DNA of 64,000 bases from the NCBI RefSeq assembly GCF_003182485.1, contig NZ_QGTX01000001.1, positions 868,001 through 932,000 of the forward strand. The letters run 5' to 3'. The notes under the pieces were generated by a model that searched no databases, was not told the origin of the DNA, and was given only the letters and a program-made list of their open reading frames with translations. Source of the DNA: Geodermatophilus normandii. Its GTDB lineage: Bacteria > Actinomycetota > Actinomycetes > Mycobacteriales > Geodermatophilaceae. The translations under genes and the position numbers were made by a program. Shown one piece after another: positions 7,868 to 17,540 of the stretch (within the stretch, counting starts at the first letter, position 1; each line of letters starts with the position of its first letter).

Positions 7868-8690
7868 GGCGCACGGCAGCACCGCGGCGGGCGCCGCCGG
7901 CACCGGCCTGTCCAAGGGCGACCCGGGCCGGGGCGCCGCGACCGGGAGCAGCGTCATCGCCGGCGGCGGGACCGCCACCGCCGACGCCGTCCTGTCCGTC
8001 GAGGGGCTGTCGGCCGCCTACGGGCCGGTCAAGGCGCTCGACGGCGTGACGCTGCGCGCCGAGCAGGGCCGGATCACCGCGGTGCTCGGCGCCAACGGCG
8101 CCGGCAAGACGACGCTGCTGCGCACCATCAGCGGCCTGGTCCGCCCGACCGCCGGCCGGGTCGTCCTCAACGGCGAGGACGTCACCCGGTCCCCCGTGGA
8201 GGCGATGGTCACCAAGGGCATGTCGCACGTGCCGGAGGGCCGCGGCGTCATCGCCGAGCTGACCGTCGACGAGAACCTCCGGGTCGGCTCGCTGTTCCGC
8301 GGCAAGGTCGGGCAGGACGAGTTCGACCGGGTCTACGACCTCTTCCCGCGGATCAAGGAGCGCCGCACCTCCACGGCGCACACGCTCTCCGGCGGTGAGC
8401 GCCAGATGCTGGTCATCGGCCGCGCGCTGCTGGCCCGGCCGAAGCTGCTGCTGCTGGACGAGCCCTCGCTGGGCCTGGCCCCGCGGATCGTGGCGCAGAT
8501 CTTCGCGCTGCTGCGCAAGCTCGTCGACACCGAGGGCCTGTCGGTGCTGCTGGTGGAGCAGAACGCCCGCAGCGCGCTGTCCGTCGCCGACACCGGGGTG
8601 GTCCTCAACCTCGGCCGCGTCGTGGTCACCGACGACGCCGCCCGGCTCGCCGGCGACGAGGACCTCCGCCACGCCTACCTGGGCTTCTAG
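7860..8690 (+). CDS. livF: Branched-chain amino-acid-type ABC transporter, ATPase 2
   Basis: The second ATPase of the importer, 276 residues, starting at a GTG that overlaps the livG end. After a low-complexity Gly/Ala/Thr N-terminus of about 40 residues come the ABC domain landmarks: Walker A GANGAGKTT, VPEGRGVIAELTVDENL (typical LivF Q-loop region), canonical signature LSGGERQML, Walker B KLLLLDEPSLGLAP, and LLVEQNARSAL with the switch region. It pairs with LivG to energise the LivH/LivM pore. The extended N-terminus is longer than usual for LivF, so translation may start later at VLSVEGLSAAYG. Confidence 0.9.
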   Translation: MAEAHGSTAAGAAGTGLSKGDPGRGAATGSSVIAGGGTATADAVLSVEGLSAAYGPVKALDGVTLRAEQGRITAVLGANGAGKTTLLRTISGLVRPTAGRVVLNGEDVTRSPVEAMVTKGMSHVPEGRGVIAELTVDENLRVGSLFRGKVGQDEFDRVYDLFPRIKERRTSTAHTLSGGERQMLVIGRALLARPKLLLLDEPSLGLAPRIVAQIFALLRKLVDTEGLSVLLVEQNARSALSVADTGVVLNLGRVVVTDDAARLAGDEDLRHAYLGF

Positions 8691-8732
8691 CCCCTCCCCG
8701 CTCCTCCGCACCCCCAGGAAGGCAGCCCCCAC

Positions 8733-9614
8733 GTGCAGCAGTTCGTCAACCTCACCCTCGGCGGGGTGATCACCGGCGCGGTCTACGCGGCCTTCGCCCT
8801 CGCCCTGGTGCTGATCTGGCGGTCCACCCGGATCGTCAACTTCGCGCAGGGCGCGATGGCCGCCCTGACGACGTTCATCGCCCTGTCGCTCATCGAGGGC
8901 GGCCAGTCCTACTGGGTCGGCCTGGCCGTCGCCCTGGTCGCCGGGCTGCTCATCGGTGCCGTCCTCGAGCGCGTGGTCATCCGGCCGGTCGAGGGCGGGC
9001 CCGAGCTCAACGCGGTCATCGTGACCCTCGGCCTGTTCATCGCCATCCAGGCGCTCATCTCGGTGCTGTTCGGGGTCAACCAGCGCGCGTTCGTCGCGCC
9101 GTTCTCCACGATCGGCTTCAAGGCCGGCGACTTCACGCTGGCGCTGAGCCCCAACACGGTGTTCACCCTCGGCGCGGTCCTGCTCGTGATGGTCGGGCTC
9201 ATCGCCCTGTTCCGCTTCACCCGCGTCGGCCTGGCCATGCGCGCCTCGGCGTTCGGCCAGGAGGTCGCCCGGCTGCTCGGCGTCCGGGTCGGCCGGATGC
9301 TCACCCTCGGCTGGGCGCTGGCCGCCGTCGTGGGCTCGCTCGCGGGCATGCTGATCGCCGCCGAGGTCACCTTCGTGGCGCCCACGTTCATGGACGCGCT
9401 GATCGTCTTCGGCTTCGTCGCCGCGGTCCTCGGCGGCCTGGACTCCCCGATCGGCGCGGTCGTCGGCGGCCTGCTCCTCGGGCTGGCGCTCAGCTACGTG
9501 CGCGGCTACCTCGGGGACGAACTGGTCGGCCTCGCCGCGCTGGTGGTCCTCGTCGTGGTCCTGCTCGTGCGACCCGGCGGCCTGTTCTCGACGACCCAGA
9601 CGCGGAGGGCATAG
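8733..9614 (+). CDS. livH: Branched-chain amino-acid-type ABC transporter, permease 1
   Basis: An integral membrane permease of 293 residues with about eight hydrophobic segments. The N-terminal FVNLTLGGVITGAVYAAFAL and WRSTRIVNFAQGAMAAL are hallmarks of LivH (the NFAQG motif). The segment GRMLTLGWALAAVVGSLAGML carries the conserved cytoplasmic contact loop, and AAVLGGLDSPIGAVVGGLLLG is the usual C-terminal motif. The start is a GTG at 8733 preceded by AGGAAGG. The gene lies 42 bases after livF and four bases before livM. Confidence 0.93.
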   Translation: MQQFVNLTLGGVITGAVYAAFALALVLIWRSTRIVNFAQGAMAALTTFIALSLIEGGQSYWVGLAVALVAGLLIGAVLERVVIRPVEGGPELNAVIVTLGLFIAIQALISVLFGVNQRAFVAPFSTIGFKAGDFTLALSPNTVFTLGAVLLVMVGLIALFRFTRVGLAMRASAFGQEVARLLGVRVGRMLTLGWALAAVVGSLAGMLIAAEVTFVAPTFMDALIVFGFVAAVLGGLDSPIGAVVGGLLLGLALSYVRGYLGDELVGLAALVVLVVVLLVRPGGLFSTTQTRRA

Positions 9615-9618
9615 CACC

Positions 9619-10782
9619 GTGAGCGACCTGCAGACCCCCGCCTCCTCCCCGACCGCCGGGGCGGCCACCTCCGACGCGCCGTCCACGGCCACCGCCGCGA
9701 GCAACGCCAGCTCCGCACAGGCGGCCGGTGGCCGCACCTTCCTGCCACGGAACACGCTGCTGCGGCACCTGCTCGTGCTGGTCGTCTGCGCCGTCGCCGC
9801 GGTGATCCTGCTGGAGTCGACCGACCTCGGCTTCAACGCGCAGATCGGCTACGTCGCCTTCTACGCGATCGCCGCCGGCGGGCTGACCCTGCTGACCGGC
9901 CTCAACGGGCAGATCTCCCTCGGCCACGGCGCCCTCATGGCCGTCGGCGCGTACACGACGGCCCTGATGCTCGACGTCGACGAGCCGCTGCCGCTCATCG
10001 TGATCTTCCTGGCCGCGATCGTGCTGACCTCGCTCGTGGGGGCGGTCGTCGGCGTGGCCGCCGCGCGCCTGCACGGCCCCTACCTGGCCGGCGCCACGCT
10101 CGCCCTGGCGGTCGGCCTGCCGGGCCTGGCGCTGTACTTCCGGGACTTCCTCGGCGGCGAGCAGGGCCTCACGGTGTCCTCGCCCGAGCGCCCGGACTGG
10201 TTCGTCGAGGGCATCCGCACGCTGTCGGGCAACTCCGCCTCGGGCGTCAAGTGGATCGCCTACATCGCGGTCGCCTGCCTGCTGATCACCTACTTCCTGC
10301 TGGCCAACCTGATGCGCAGCCGGGTCGGGCGCACGTGGCGGGCGGTGCGCGACCAGGAGGTCGCCGCCGAGCTCGCCGGCATCAACCTCGGCACGTGGCG
10401 CGTGCTGGCCTTCCTGGTCAGCGCCGCCGCCGCGGGGCTCGCGGGAGCCGTGCTGGCGCTCGTCGTCCGCCTGACCGCCCCGACCGCCTTCACCATCGTC
10501 CTGTCCCTGTCCCTGCTGACCGCCATCGTCATCGGCGGTCTGGGCAGCCTCCTCGGGGCGCTCATCGGCTCGGCGCTGCTGGTGTTCCTGCCGCGCACGC
10601 TCCGGGACGCCGGGGAGTCGCTCAACATGGACGCCGCCCAGGCCGCCGAGATCTCCTACGTCGTCTACGGCGTGATCCTCGTGCTGGTCATGCTCTTCGC
10701 CCCGGCCGGTCTGGTCGGGTCGATCCGGCTGGCCTGGATGAAGCAGCGCGCCCGCCGGGCCGGCGCGCGCACCGGGGGGTGA
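9619..10782 (+). CDS. livM: Branched-chain amino-acid-type ABC transporter, permease 2
   Basis: A 387-residue permease. An unusually long Ala/Ser/Thr-rich cytoplasmic N-terminus (about 45 residues) precedes the membrane core. LivM hallmarks are LTLLTGLNGQISLGHGALMAVGAY cut over two helices, GPYLAGATLALAV, the cytoplasmic loop RSRVGRTWRAVRDQEVAAELAG that contacts the ATPases, and AIVIGGLGSLLGALIGSALL near the end. It forms the translocation pore with LivH. The start is a GTG five bases after the livH stop. Confidence 0.93.
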   Translation: MSDLQTPASSPTAGAATSDAPSTATAASNASSAQAAGGRTFLPRNTLLRHLLVLVVCAVAAVILLESTDLGFNAQIGYVAFYAIAAGGLTLLTGLNGQISLGHGALMAVGAYTTALMLDVDEPLPLIVIFLAAIVLTSLVGAVVGVAAARLHGPYLAGATLALAVGLPGLALYFRDFLGGEQGLTVSSPERPDWFVEGIRTLSGNSASGVKWIAYIAVACLLITYFLLANLMRSRVGRTWRAVRDQEVAAELAGINLGTWRVLAFLVSAAAAGLAGAVLALVVRLTAPTAFTIVLSLSLLTAIVIGGLGSLLGALIGSALLVFLPRTLRDAGESLNMDAAQAAEISYVVYGVILVLVMLFAPAGLVGSIRLAWMKQRARRAGARTGG

Positions 10783-10857
10783 GCAGCCGGGACCCCGTCG
10801 GCTGTCCCCCGATCCGGCCCTGCGGCCGGCTCAGCTCCACCCGCCCCAACCAGACCC

Positions 10858-10877
10858 CCCGGGCACAGACGCCCGGG
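10858..10877 (+). promoter_or_regulatory. Hairpin between permease and binding-protein genes
   Basis: CCCGGGC and GCCCGGG flank a six-base loop (ACAGAC), about 20 bases before the TTG start of the binding protein. A stem at this point could protect or attenuate the mRNA, allowing different dosage of the binding protein. This role is inferred. Confidence 0.4.
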
Positions 10878-10897
10878 TCCGCTCCAGAGGAGAACCG

Positions 10898-12241
10898 TTG
10901 ACAAGATCCTCACGACGCCTCGTCAGCTTCGTGGCCGCGGCGACCGTCGCCACCACCCTGGCCGCCTGTGGCGGCGGCGACTCCGGTGGGGGTGGCGGTG
11001 GCGGCGACAGCGCGGAGAACGAGGCCTCCGACATCGGCATCACCGAGGACAGCATCAAGCTCGGCGCGCACTACCCGCTGACCGGCGTCGCGGCGCCCGG
11101 CTACAGCGAGATCCCGACCGGCGTCCAGGCGTACTTCGACTTCGTCAACGCCAACGGCGGGGTCAACGGGCGCCAGATCGAGTTCGTCTACCGGGACGAC
11201 GCCTACAACCCGACCAACACCAGCCAGGTCGTCAACCAGCTCGTCCTCGAGGACGAGGTGTTCGCGATCATGTCGGGCCTCGGCACGCCGACCCACAACG
11301 CCGTCACCGACTTCCTCAACAGCGAGGGCGTGCCCGACCTGTTCGTGTCGTCGGGCTCGCGGCTGTGGGACGACCCGGAGGAGAAGCCGTACACCTTCGG
11401 CTGGCAGCCCGACTACGAGATCGAGGGCAAGATCATCGGCCAGTACGTGGCCGAGAACTTCCCCGACGCCAAGGTCGGCCTGTTCCTCCAGGGCGACGAC
11501 TTCGGCGAGGACGGCTCGGCCGGCGCCCGTCAGTTCCTCGAGGACCAGATCGTCGCGGAGGAGACCTACGTCCCGGGCAACACCGACGTCCGTCCGCAGA
11601 TCTCGGCCCTGCAGGCGGCCGGCGCGGACTTCGTCCTCGGCTTCAACGTCCCCAGCTACACGGCGCTGTCGCAGCTGACCGCGCTGCAGCTCGGCTACGA
11701 CCCGCAGTGGTTCTACTCGAACGTCGGCTCGGACCCGGTGCTGGTCGGCTCGCTGCTGGCCCGCTTCTCCGAGGGCGCGATCAGTGACGCCAGCCTGCTC
11801 GACGGCGTGCTGACCACCGAGTACATCCCCGGCGTGGACAACCCGGACAACGAGTGGACCCAGCTGTGGCAGCGGGTGTGGGACGAGTCCGGCCAGGAGG
11901 GCGAGCTCAGCAACTACCGGGCCTACGGCATGTCGCAGGCCTACACGATGGTGCAGGCGCTGCAGGCCGCCGGCCAGAACCCGACGCGTGACGACCTGGT
12001 CGCCGCCGTCGAGCAGGCCGGTGGCGAGTGGGAGGGCCCGGGCTTCGCGCCCTTCCGCTACTCGGAGGACTCGCACGCCGGCTACAGCGGCATGCTCGTC
12101 AGCCGGCTGCTGGGCCAGGGCTCGGAGGAGCTGACGCCGGTGCTCGTCACCGACAACGGCGACGCCGAGATCACCGAGGCCGAGAACGAGCCGGCCAGCC
12201 CGCCGGAGAGCGGCATCCCGGACGAGGAGCCGATCAACTGA
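10898..12241 (+). CDS. Branched-chain amino-acid-type ABC transporter, lipoprotein binding protein
   Basis: A 447-residue periplasmic-binding-protein type 1 solute receptor. The signal peptide ends in a lipobox (TLAAC, Cys24) followed by a Gly-rich linker, so it is membrane-anchored outside the cell. ITEDSIKLGAHYPLTGVAAPG and FDFVNANGGVNGRQIEFVYRDDAYNP are the characteristic start of LivK-like proteins. The C-terminus is Glu-rich and disordered-looking. The start is a TTG at 10898 preceded by AGAGGAGA. It is the last gene of the importer operon and is followed by two terminators. The ligand is unknown. Confidence 0.92.
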   Translation: MTRSSRRLVSFVAAATVATTLAACGGGDSGGGGGGGDSAENEASDIGITEDSIKLGAHYPLTGVAAPGYSEIPTGVQAYFDFVNANGGVNGRQIEFVYRDDAYNPTNTSQVVNQLVLEDEVFAIMSGLGTPTHNAVTDFLNSEGVPDLFVSSGSRLWDDPEEKPYTFGWQPDYEIEGKIIGQYVAENFPDAKVGLFLQGDDFGEDGSAGARQFLEDQIVAEETYVPGNTDVRPQISALQAAGADFVLGFNVPSYTALSQLTALQLGYDPQWFYSNVGSDPVLVGSLLARFSEGAISDASLLDGVLTTEYIPGVDNPDNEWTQLWQRVWDESGQEGELSNYRAYGMSQAYTMVQALQAAGQNPTRDDLVAAVEQAGGEWEGPGFAPFRYSEDSHAGYSGMLVSRLLGQGSEELTPVLVTDNGDAEITEAENEPASPPESGIPDEEPIN

Positions 12242-12246
12242 GGAAA

Positions 12247-12273
12247 GGTCCCCCTCGCAGGGCGAGGGGGACC
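12247..12273 (+). terminator. Strong hairpin after the importer operon
   Basis: A perfect 12-bp stem: GGTCCCCCTCGC at 12247-12258 and its complement at 12262-12273, with loop AGG. It begins five bases after the binding-protein stop codon. No U-tract follows, as is common in high-GC actinobacteria. Confidence 0.85.
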
Positions 12274-12303
12274 GGCTCCGACGAGCCACACCGCACGACG
12301 AGC

Positions 12304-12337
12304 GGGCCGTCGGTTCCCTGCGGGGAGCCGGCGGCCC
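12304..12337 (+). terminator. Second tandem terminator hairpin
   Basis: Arms 12304-12318 and 12323-12337 pair over 15 positions with two G-U wobbles and a TGCG loop. With the preceding stem it forms a double terminator that isolates the importer operon from the UDP-xylose synthase gene. Confidence 0.8.
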
Positions 12338-12461
12338 GTTCGCCGTCCCGGGTGGTCCCCGGACGACACTCAGCTACCGAAGTGTCGGGTGTTGATCTCC
12401 GGGTAGGGCCGGTCCAGGTCCTGCGCTCGGTGCGGGAACGGCGAGACGACGGGAGCAGGGC

Positions 12462-13439
12462 ATGGTGCACGCGGCACGGACGATCCGGCGGGCGGTGGTG
12501 ACCGGCGGGGCCGGCTTCCTCGGGTCCCACCTGTGCGAGCACCTGCTCGACCGCGGCGTCGAGGTGGTGTGCCTCGACAACTTCCTGACCGGGACGCCCG
12601 AGAACGTCGTCCACCTCCTGGAGCACCCCGGCTTCCGCCTGGTGCGCTGCGACGTCACCGACTTCGTGCACGTGCCCGGCCCGGTGGACCTCGTGCTGCA
12701 CTTCGCCTCGCCGGCCAGCCCGCTGGACTACCTGCGGATGCCGATCGAGACGCTCAAGGTCGGCAGCCTCGGCACCCTGCACACCCTCGGCCTCGCGCAC
12801 GAGAAGGGCGCCCGCTACGTCCTGGCCTCCACCTCGGAGGTCTACGGCGACCCGCTGGTGCACCCGCAGCCCGAGGAGTACTGGGGCAACGTCAACCCGG
12901 TCGGCCCGCGCGGCGTGTACGACGAGGCCAAGCGCTTCAGCGAGGCGATGACCACCGCCTACCGGACGTCGAAGGGCACCGACACCGCCATCGTGCGGAT
13001 CTTCAACACCTACGGCCCCCGCATGCGCCCCGACGACGGCCGCGCCATCCCCGCGTTCGTGGGCCAGGCGCTGTCCGGGCGGCCGCTGACCGTCGCCGGC
13101 GACGGCTCGCAGACCCGCTCGATCTGCTACGTCGACGACACCGTCCGCGGCATCCTCGCCCTCGCGTGGTCCGACCAGCCGGGGCCGGTGAACATCGGCA
13201 ACCCCGACGAGCTGTCGATGCTGCGGCTGGCCCGGTGGATCGTCGAGCTGACCGGGTCGTCGTCGGAGGTCTCCTTCATCGACCTGCCCGTCGACGACCC
13301 GAAGGTCCGCCGCCCCGACACCCGGCGGGCCGAGGAACTGCTCGGCTGGCGGCCCACGGTCCCCTCCGAGGAGGGGCTGCGCCGCACGGTGGCCTGGTTC
13401 GCCGAGCAGCGGGAGGCAGCCGCGCTGCGCGTCGGATGA
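12462..13439 (+). CDS. UDP-glucuronate decarboxylase (UDP-xylose synthase)
   Basis: An extended short-chain dehydrogenase of 325 residues that would convert UDP-glucuronate to UDP-xylose via a 4-keto intermediate. The NAD motif TGGAGFLG is at about residues 14-21. The catalytic Tyr153 and Lys157 lie in YDEAK, with [19 protein letters not shown] and [14 protein letters not shown]. These motifs are specific to the decarboxylase branch rather than to epimerases. Product UDP-xylose is a glycosyl donor; the two glycan loci in this window are possible users. It is preceded by two terminators and followed by a 122-base gap, so it probably has its own promoter. Confidence 0.93.
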   Translation: MVHAARTIRRAVVTGGAGFLGSHLCEHLLDRGVEVVCLDNFLTGTPENVVHLLEHPGFRLVRCDVTDFVHVPGPVDLVLHFASPASPLDYLRMPIETLKVGSLGTLHTLGLAHEKGARYVLASTSEVYGDPLVHPQPEEYWGNVNPVGPRGVYDEAKRFSEAMTTAYRTSKGTDTAIVRIFNTYGPRMRPDDGRAIPAFVGQALSGRPLTVAGDGSQTRSICYVDDTVRGILALAWSDQPGPVNIGNPDELSMLRLARWIVELTGSSSEVSFIDLPVDDPKVRRPDTRRAEELLGWRPTVPSEEGLRRTVAWFAEQREAAALRVG

Positions 13440-13562
13440 GCCGGCCGGGGTGTCCTCGGCCACTGTCTGGCCGCCGCCCTGCTCCGTGTCCTGGTTCACG
13501 TTTACATTGGGACGGGCGGCTGTGGGCACGCCGAGGAACCGGACACTGACGGAGAGTCATTC

Positions 13563-15202
13563 ATGGGCCGCCACGCGGACACCACCTCTGCGCGCCGCGT
13601 ACAGCGACCCGCTCCCATCGCGCTGATCGTCGCCCTGCTCGTCGTGGCCCTCGTGGCCGGCGGCGTCGTGTGGTGGCTCGCCGGCTCGGGCAGCGGCGAC
13701 GGCTGCGAGAACACCCGCACCGTCCGGGTCACCGTCGCCCCCGAGCTGGGGGACGTCGCCCGGGAACTCCTCGCCGAGCCGCAGGACCTCGGCGGCGGCG
13801 CCTGCGCGGCGGCCGAGGTGACCGCCCAGGAGCCGCTGCAGACCGTCGGCGACCTCGGCGCCCTCGAGGGGCCCGGGCTGCCGCAGGTGTGGGTGCCCGA
13901 CAGCTCCCTGTGGGCCGTGCGCGCCGGCGACGCCCCGCTCGACGCGTCGGGCTCCATGGCGACCTCGCCGGTGGTCCTCGGCACCAGCAGCGCGGCCGCC
14001 GACGAGCTCGGCTGGAGCGCCACGCCGCCCCCCTGGAGCGAGGCGCTGTCCGGTGCCCGCCCGGTCGCCGTCCCGGACCTCGCGACCAGCGCCGAGGGCG
14101 TCTCGGCCCTGGCCGCCGTCCGCTCGTCCCTCGGGGGCGGGGACGCCGCGGACAACGCCGTCGTGCAGGCCGTGCTCGCCGCGCGCCGCGGCCCGTCGGT
14201 CACCCCCGCCGAGGCGCTCGGCGCCGCGCAGGCCGGTGACCCCGACGCGCCGCTGCTGCCGATGAGCGAGCAGGAGGTCATCAGCACCAACCGCGGCGCC
14301 GAGGACTCCTCGCTGGTCGCCGTCTACCCGGCCGAGGGCTCCCCCGAGCTGGACTACCCGGTGCTGCGGGTGGGCTCGGCCTCCGACGACGACCGCGCCG
14401 CCGTCGACGCCGTCGTCCGCCGGCTGACGTCGGAGGCCGCGGGCACCGCCGTCCTGGCCGCCGGGTTCCGTGACGCGGAGGGGACCGCCCCGACCGACCC
14501 CGGCCCGGCGTGCGCGAGGAGGCGCCCGAGGTGCTCGAGGTCGACGCCGAGCAGGTGACCGACCTGCTGGCCGAGCTCGCCCGGCTGGCCGCGCCCTCGC
14601 GGCTGCTGACGGTCTGGGACGTGTCGCAGTCGATGGAGGCCCCCGCCGGCGACGGCACTCGCGCCACCCTGATGCGCGACGCCGCCCTCAGTGCCCTGGA
14701 GCTCCTGCCGGGCAACGCGGCGGGCGGCGTCTGGGCGTTCGCCTACCAGTTGCAGGGCGAGCAGGACTGGATCGAGCTCGCGCCCGTCCGCGAGATGGAC
14801 GCCGAGGTCGACGGCGGCACGCAGCGCGAGTTCCTGGCCCAGCAGTTCCAGTCCCTCCCCGACCGGCTCTCCCCCGGAGGCACGGGACTGTTCGACACCA
14901 CCCTCGCCGCGGTGCGCGCCGCGCGGGACCAGTACGACCCGAACGCCGTGAACAGCGTCGTGCTCGTCACCGACGGCACGAACGAGGACTCCGCCGGCAT
15001 CTCGCTGGACGAACTGCTGCAGACGCTGGAGTCCGAGGTCGACCCGCAGCGGCCGATCAAGGTCATCGGGGTCGCGCTCGGCCCGGACGCCGACATCGCG
15101 GCGCTGGAGGAGATCGCCTCGGCGACCGGCGGGGCCTCCTACTCCGCCGTCGACCCCAACGACCTGCAGGACGTCCTCTTCGACGCCCTCCGCCAGCGCT
15201 AG
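13563..15202 (+). pseudogene. Membrane-anchored solute-binding plus VWA domain protein, frameshifted
   Basis: The first frame (13563 to about 14505) encodes a cytoplasmic Arg-rich start, one membrane anchor (LIVALLVVALVAGGVVWWLA) and a periplasmic-binding-like domain. The second frame (from about 14510) continues without loss with REEAPEVLEVDAEQV and a von Willebrand A domain whose MIDAS motif is WDVSQSM, followed by VVLVTDGTNEDSAG. Deleting one C in the run near 14505-14512 rejoins the frames as one protein of about 546 residues, the usual architecture of this actinobacterial family. The gene is therefore inactivated by a single-base insertion or the sequence has an error there. The stop overlaps the convergent GT9 stop within CTAG. 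Function is unknown; VWA domains bind metal and partner proteins. Confidence 0.75.
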
Positions 15203-16155
15203 GCGAGCAGCCGGTCCAGCGCCGCGGTCACCTCACCGACGGGGATCCGCGCCAGCGCGGGGTCCAGCTCGGTGCCCCAGGGGTCGCCGGTGCCGTCGCC
15301 GTGCCAGAGGACGACGTGCTGCGGTCGCGCCGGCGGGCCCCACAGCGCCGGGGACACCGGGCCGAAGAGCACCACGGAGGGACGGCGGTAGGCGGTGGCC
15401 AGGTGTGCCACGCCGGTGTCGCCGCTGACCACGACGCGGGCGGCGGCCACCGTGGCGGCCAGCTCGAGCGTCGACGTCGTCCCGGCGAGCACCGCCTCCT
15501 CCCCCAGCCCGGCCCCGCGCGCGACGGCGCAGGCGAGGTCGCGCTCCGCCGGGCCGCCGGTGACGCGGACGTCGTGCCCGGCCTCCGCGAGGGAGCGCGC
15601 CACCGCGGCGAACCGCTCGGCGGGCCAACGCCGGCCGGGGAAGGCCGCTCCGGGGTGCACGAGCGCGGCCCCGGCCACCGGCGGGGGCACGGCCGGGACG
15701 GCGAGGTCGAGCGCGTCGGGGTCCGCCGCGACACCGAGGCCCTCGGACACCAGCCGGCACCAGCGCCGGACCTCGTGCTCGTCGGGGTACCAGGTCGGGC
15801 CGGGGTAGCCGGGGCTGGCGAAGGTCAGCAGCCGCGCCGGACGCAGGCCGGCGACGACGACGTGCGAGGCCGGCCCCTTGCCGTGCAGGTCCACGGCCAG
15901 CTCGGGGGGCGGCCCGTCCCAGTCCAGCGGCTCGAGCTCGCGGGCGGGCAGCACCTCGTCGACGGCGTCGACCAGCCCGGCCAGCGGCGCCAGGGCGGCC
16001 GTGGTCGCCAGGACCAGCCGGTGGTCCGGGACGGCGGCGCGCACCGCCCGGATCGCCGGGACGCCGGTGAGCAGGTCCCCGAGCCCGAGCGGCCGCAGCA
16101 CGACCGCCACCGGCTGTGCAGCTTCGCGGAGTCGCACGGAGTCGGCGGAGCTCAC
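15199..16155 (-). CDS. Glycosyltransferase family 9 (heptosyltransferase-like)
   Basis: A GT-B enzyme of 318 residues resembling ADP-heptose:LPS heptosyltransferases. LRPLGLGDLLTGVPAIRAVR is the family N-terminal motif. The C-terminal donor domain has ALVHPGAAFPGRRWP, VTGGPAERDLA and VVSGDTGVAHLATAYRRPSV, the conserved donor-site motif. It is the last gene of a seven-gene operon that also encodes GmhA, HldE and a GmhB-like domain, so an activated heptose is the logical donor; the acceptor is unknown because no lipid A genes are visible. The GTG at 16155 overlaps the hldE stop. Confidence 0.88.
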   Translation of the reverse strand: MSSADSVRLREAAQPVAVVLRPLGLGDLLTGVPAIRAVRAAVPDHRLVLATTAALAPLAGLVDAVDEVLPARELEPLDWDGPPPELAVDLHGKGPASHVVVAGLRPARLLTFASPGYPGPTWYPDEHEVRRWCRLVSEGLGVAADPDALDLAVPAVPPPVAGAALVHPGAAFPGRRWPAERFAAVARSLAEAGHDVRVTGGPAERDLACAVARGAGLGEEAVLAGTTSTLELAATVAAARVVVSGDTGVAHLATAYRRPSVVLFGPVSPALWGPPARPQHVVLWHGDGTGDPWGTELDPALARIPVGEVTAALDRLLA

Positions 16156-17540
16156 ACCCGGGAGCGCTCGACGAGGGCGGTGGTCGAGTGCCCGTCCAGG
16201 TAGGGCAGGACGACCGCCTGGCCGCCCCACCGGCGCAGCACCGCGGCCTCGGGCAGGTCGGCGCCGGCGTAGTCACCGCCCTTGGCCCAGACGTCGGGCC
16301 GCAGCCGGTCGAGCACCTCCGCCGGGGTGTCCTCGTCGAACACCACGACGGCGTCGACGAACTCCAGCGCCTCGAGCACCCGGGCGCGGTCCGGCGCGGT
16401 CACCAGCGGTCGCGAGGGCCCCTTGAGCCGGCGCACGGACTCGTCGGAGTTGATGCACACGACCAGGCAGTCGCCCAGCCCGCGGGCGGCGCGCAGCGTG
16501 GCCACGTGGCCGGCGTGCAGCAGGTCGAAGCAGCCGCCGGTGGCCACCACGGTGCCACCGGCCGCGCGCACGCGGTTCAGCAGCGCCGCGACCCCGTCCT
16601 CGGCCGCGACGTCCGGCTCGCGCACCGTCGAGGCGTCCCAGGCCGAGGCCCCGCCGGCGGCCACGAAGCGCCCGGCGAACGCGACCGCGGCGGCCACCGC
16701 CTCGCCGGTCACCGCGCCGTCGGCGAGCGCCAGCGCCGCGGCGGCGGCGAAGGAGTCGCCGGCGCCGCACGGGTCGCCGCCGGTCACGGGCACCGCCGGG
16801 ACCACCATCGGGGCGCCCTCGCCGTAGGACAGCAGCGCGCCCCGGGCCCCCAGCGTGACCGCGACCGCGCCCACGCCCCAGTGCCGGATCAGCGCCTCGG
16901 CCCGCCCGCCCACGGCGGCCAGTCCGTCGCCGTCGGCGGGCACACCCGCGGCGGCGGCCACGCGGGCGGCCTCCGAGGCGTTGGGCGTCACGAGCCGGAC
17001 GCTCGGCACCGGATCGGCACCGCGCGGGTGCGGGTCCCAGACCACCGGGCCGCCGGCCTCGCCCAGCGCCGCGCGGACGGCGGGGTCGGACGTCGTGCCG
17101 CGCCCGTAGTCGGCGACGAGCACGGCGGCGGCGTCGCGGATGGCCTCGCGCGCCTCGGCCGGGAGCTCGCCGAGGGTGACGGCGGGCGCGCCGCTGTCGA
17201 GGCGCACCACCGAGTGGTCGCCCACGCGCACCCGCTGCTTGACCGCGGTGCCACCCGTGGCCGGGACGGCGACCAGCCGCACCCGGCCGGCCAGCAGCGC
17301 CCGCAGCCGCGCGGCGCCCTCGTCGTCGGCGAGCGGGGCGACCAGCACGACCTCGCGGCCGGTGGCCTGCGCGGCGATGACGGCGGCCAGCGCCGCGCCG
17401 CCGGGGCGCTCGCGGGTCTCCAGGTCCTCGACCACGGGCACCGGCGCGTCCGGGGTCAGGCGGGACGCGGTGCCGACCAGGTCGACGTCGAGCAGCGCGT
17501 CGCCGACGACGACGACCGCTCCCCCACCTCCCCCGCTCAC
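16152..17540 (-). CDS. hldE: Bifunctional heptose 7-phosphate kinase / heptose 1-phosphate nucleotidyltransferase
   Basis: A 462-residue two-domain protein close in length to E. coli HldE. The N-terminal ribokinase-fold kinase starts VVVVGDALLDVDLVG, then SRLTPDAPVPVVEDLE and RPGGAALAA as in HldE, with catalytic DPCGAGDSFA near residue 257. The C-terminal cytidylyltransferase-like domain has ATGGCFDLLHAGH (HxGH near residue 340) and INSDESVRRLKGPSRPL. It would phosphorylate heptose 7-phosphate at C1 and then activate it with a nucleotide after GmhB dephosphorylation. Start and stop both overlap neighbours by GTGA. The epimerase HldD is not found in the window, so the sugar may stay in the D-glycero form. 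Confidence 0.92.
   Translation of the reverse strand: MSGGGGGAVVVVGDALLDVDLVGTASRLTPDAPVPVVEDLETRERPGGAALAAVIAAQATGREVVLVAPLADDEGAARLRALLAGRVRLVAVPATGGTAVKQRVRVGDHSVVRLDSGAPAVTLGELPAEAREAIRDAAAVLVADYGRGTTSDPAVRAALGEAGGPVVWDPHPRGADPVPSVRLVTPNASEAARVAAAAGVPADGDGLAAVGGRAEALIRHWGVGAVAVTLGARGALLSYGEGAPMVVPAVPVTGGDPCGAGDSFAAAAALALADGAVTGEAVAAAVAFAGRFVAAGGASAWDASTVREPDVAAEDGVAALLNRVRAAGGTVVATGGCFDLLHAGHVATLRAARGLGDCLVVCINSDESVRRLKGPSRPLVTAPDRARVLEALEFVDAVVVFDEDTPAEVLDRLRPDVWAKGGDYAGADLPEAAVLRRWGGQAVVLPYLDGHSTTALVERSRV

Noticed and set aside
12462-13439. Reading this SDR as the ADP-heptose epimerase HldD that the heptose operon lacks
   Set aside because: The EEYWGNVNP and [14 protein letters not shown] motifs are those of UDP-glucuronate decarboxylase, and the gene lies on the other strand behind its own terminators.
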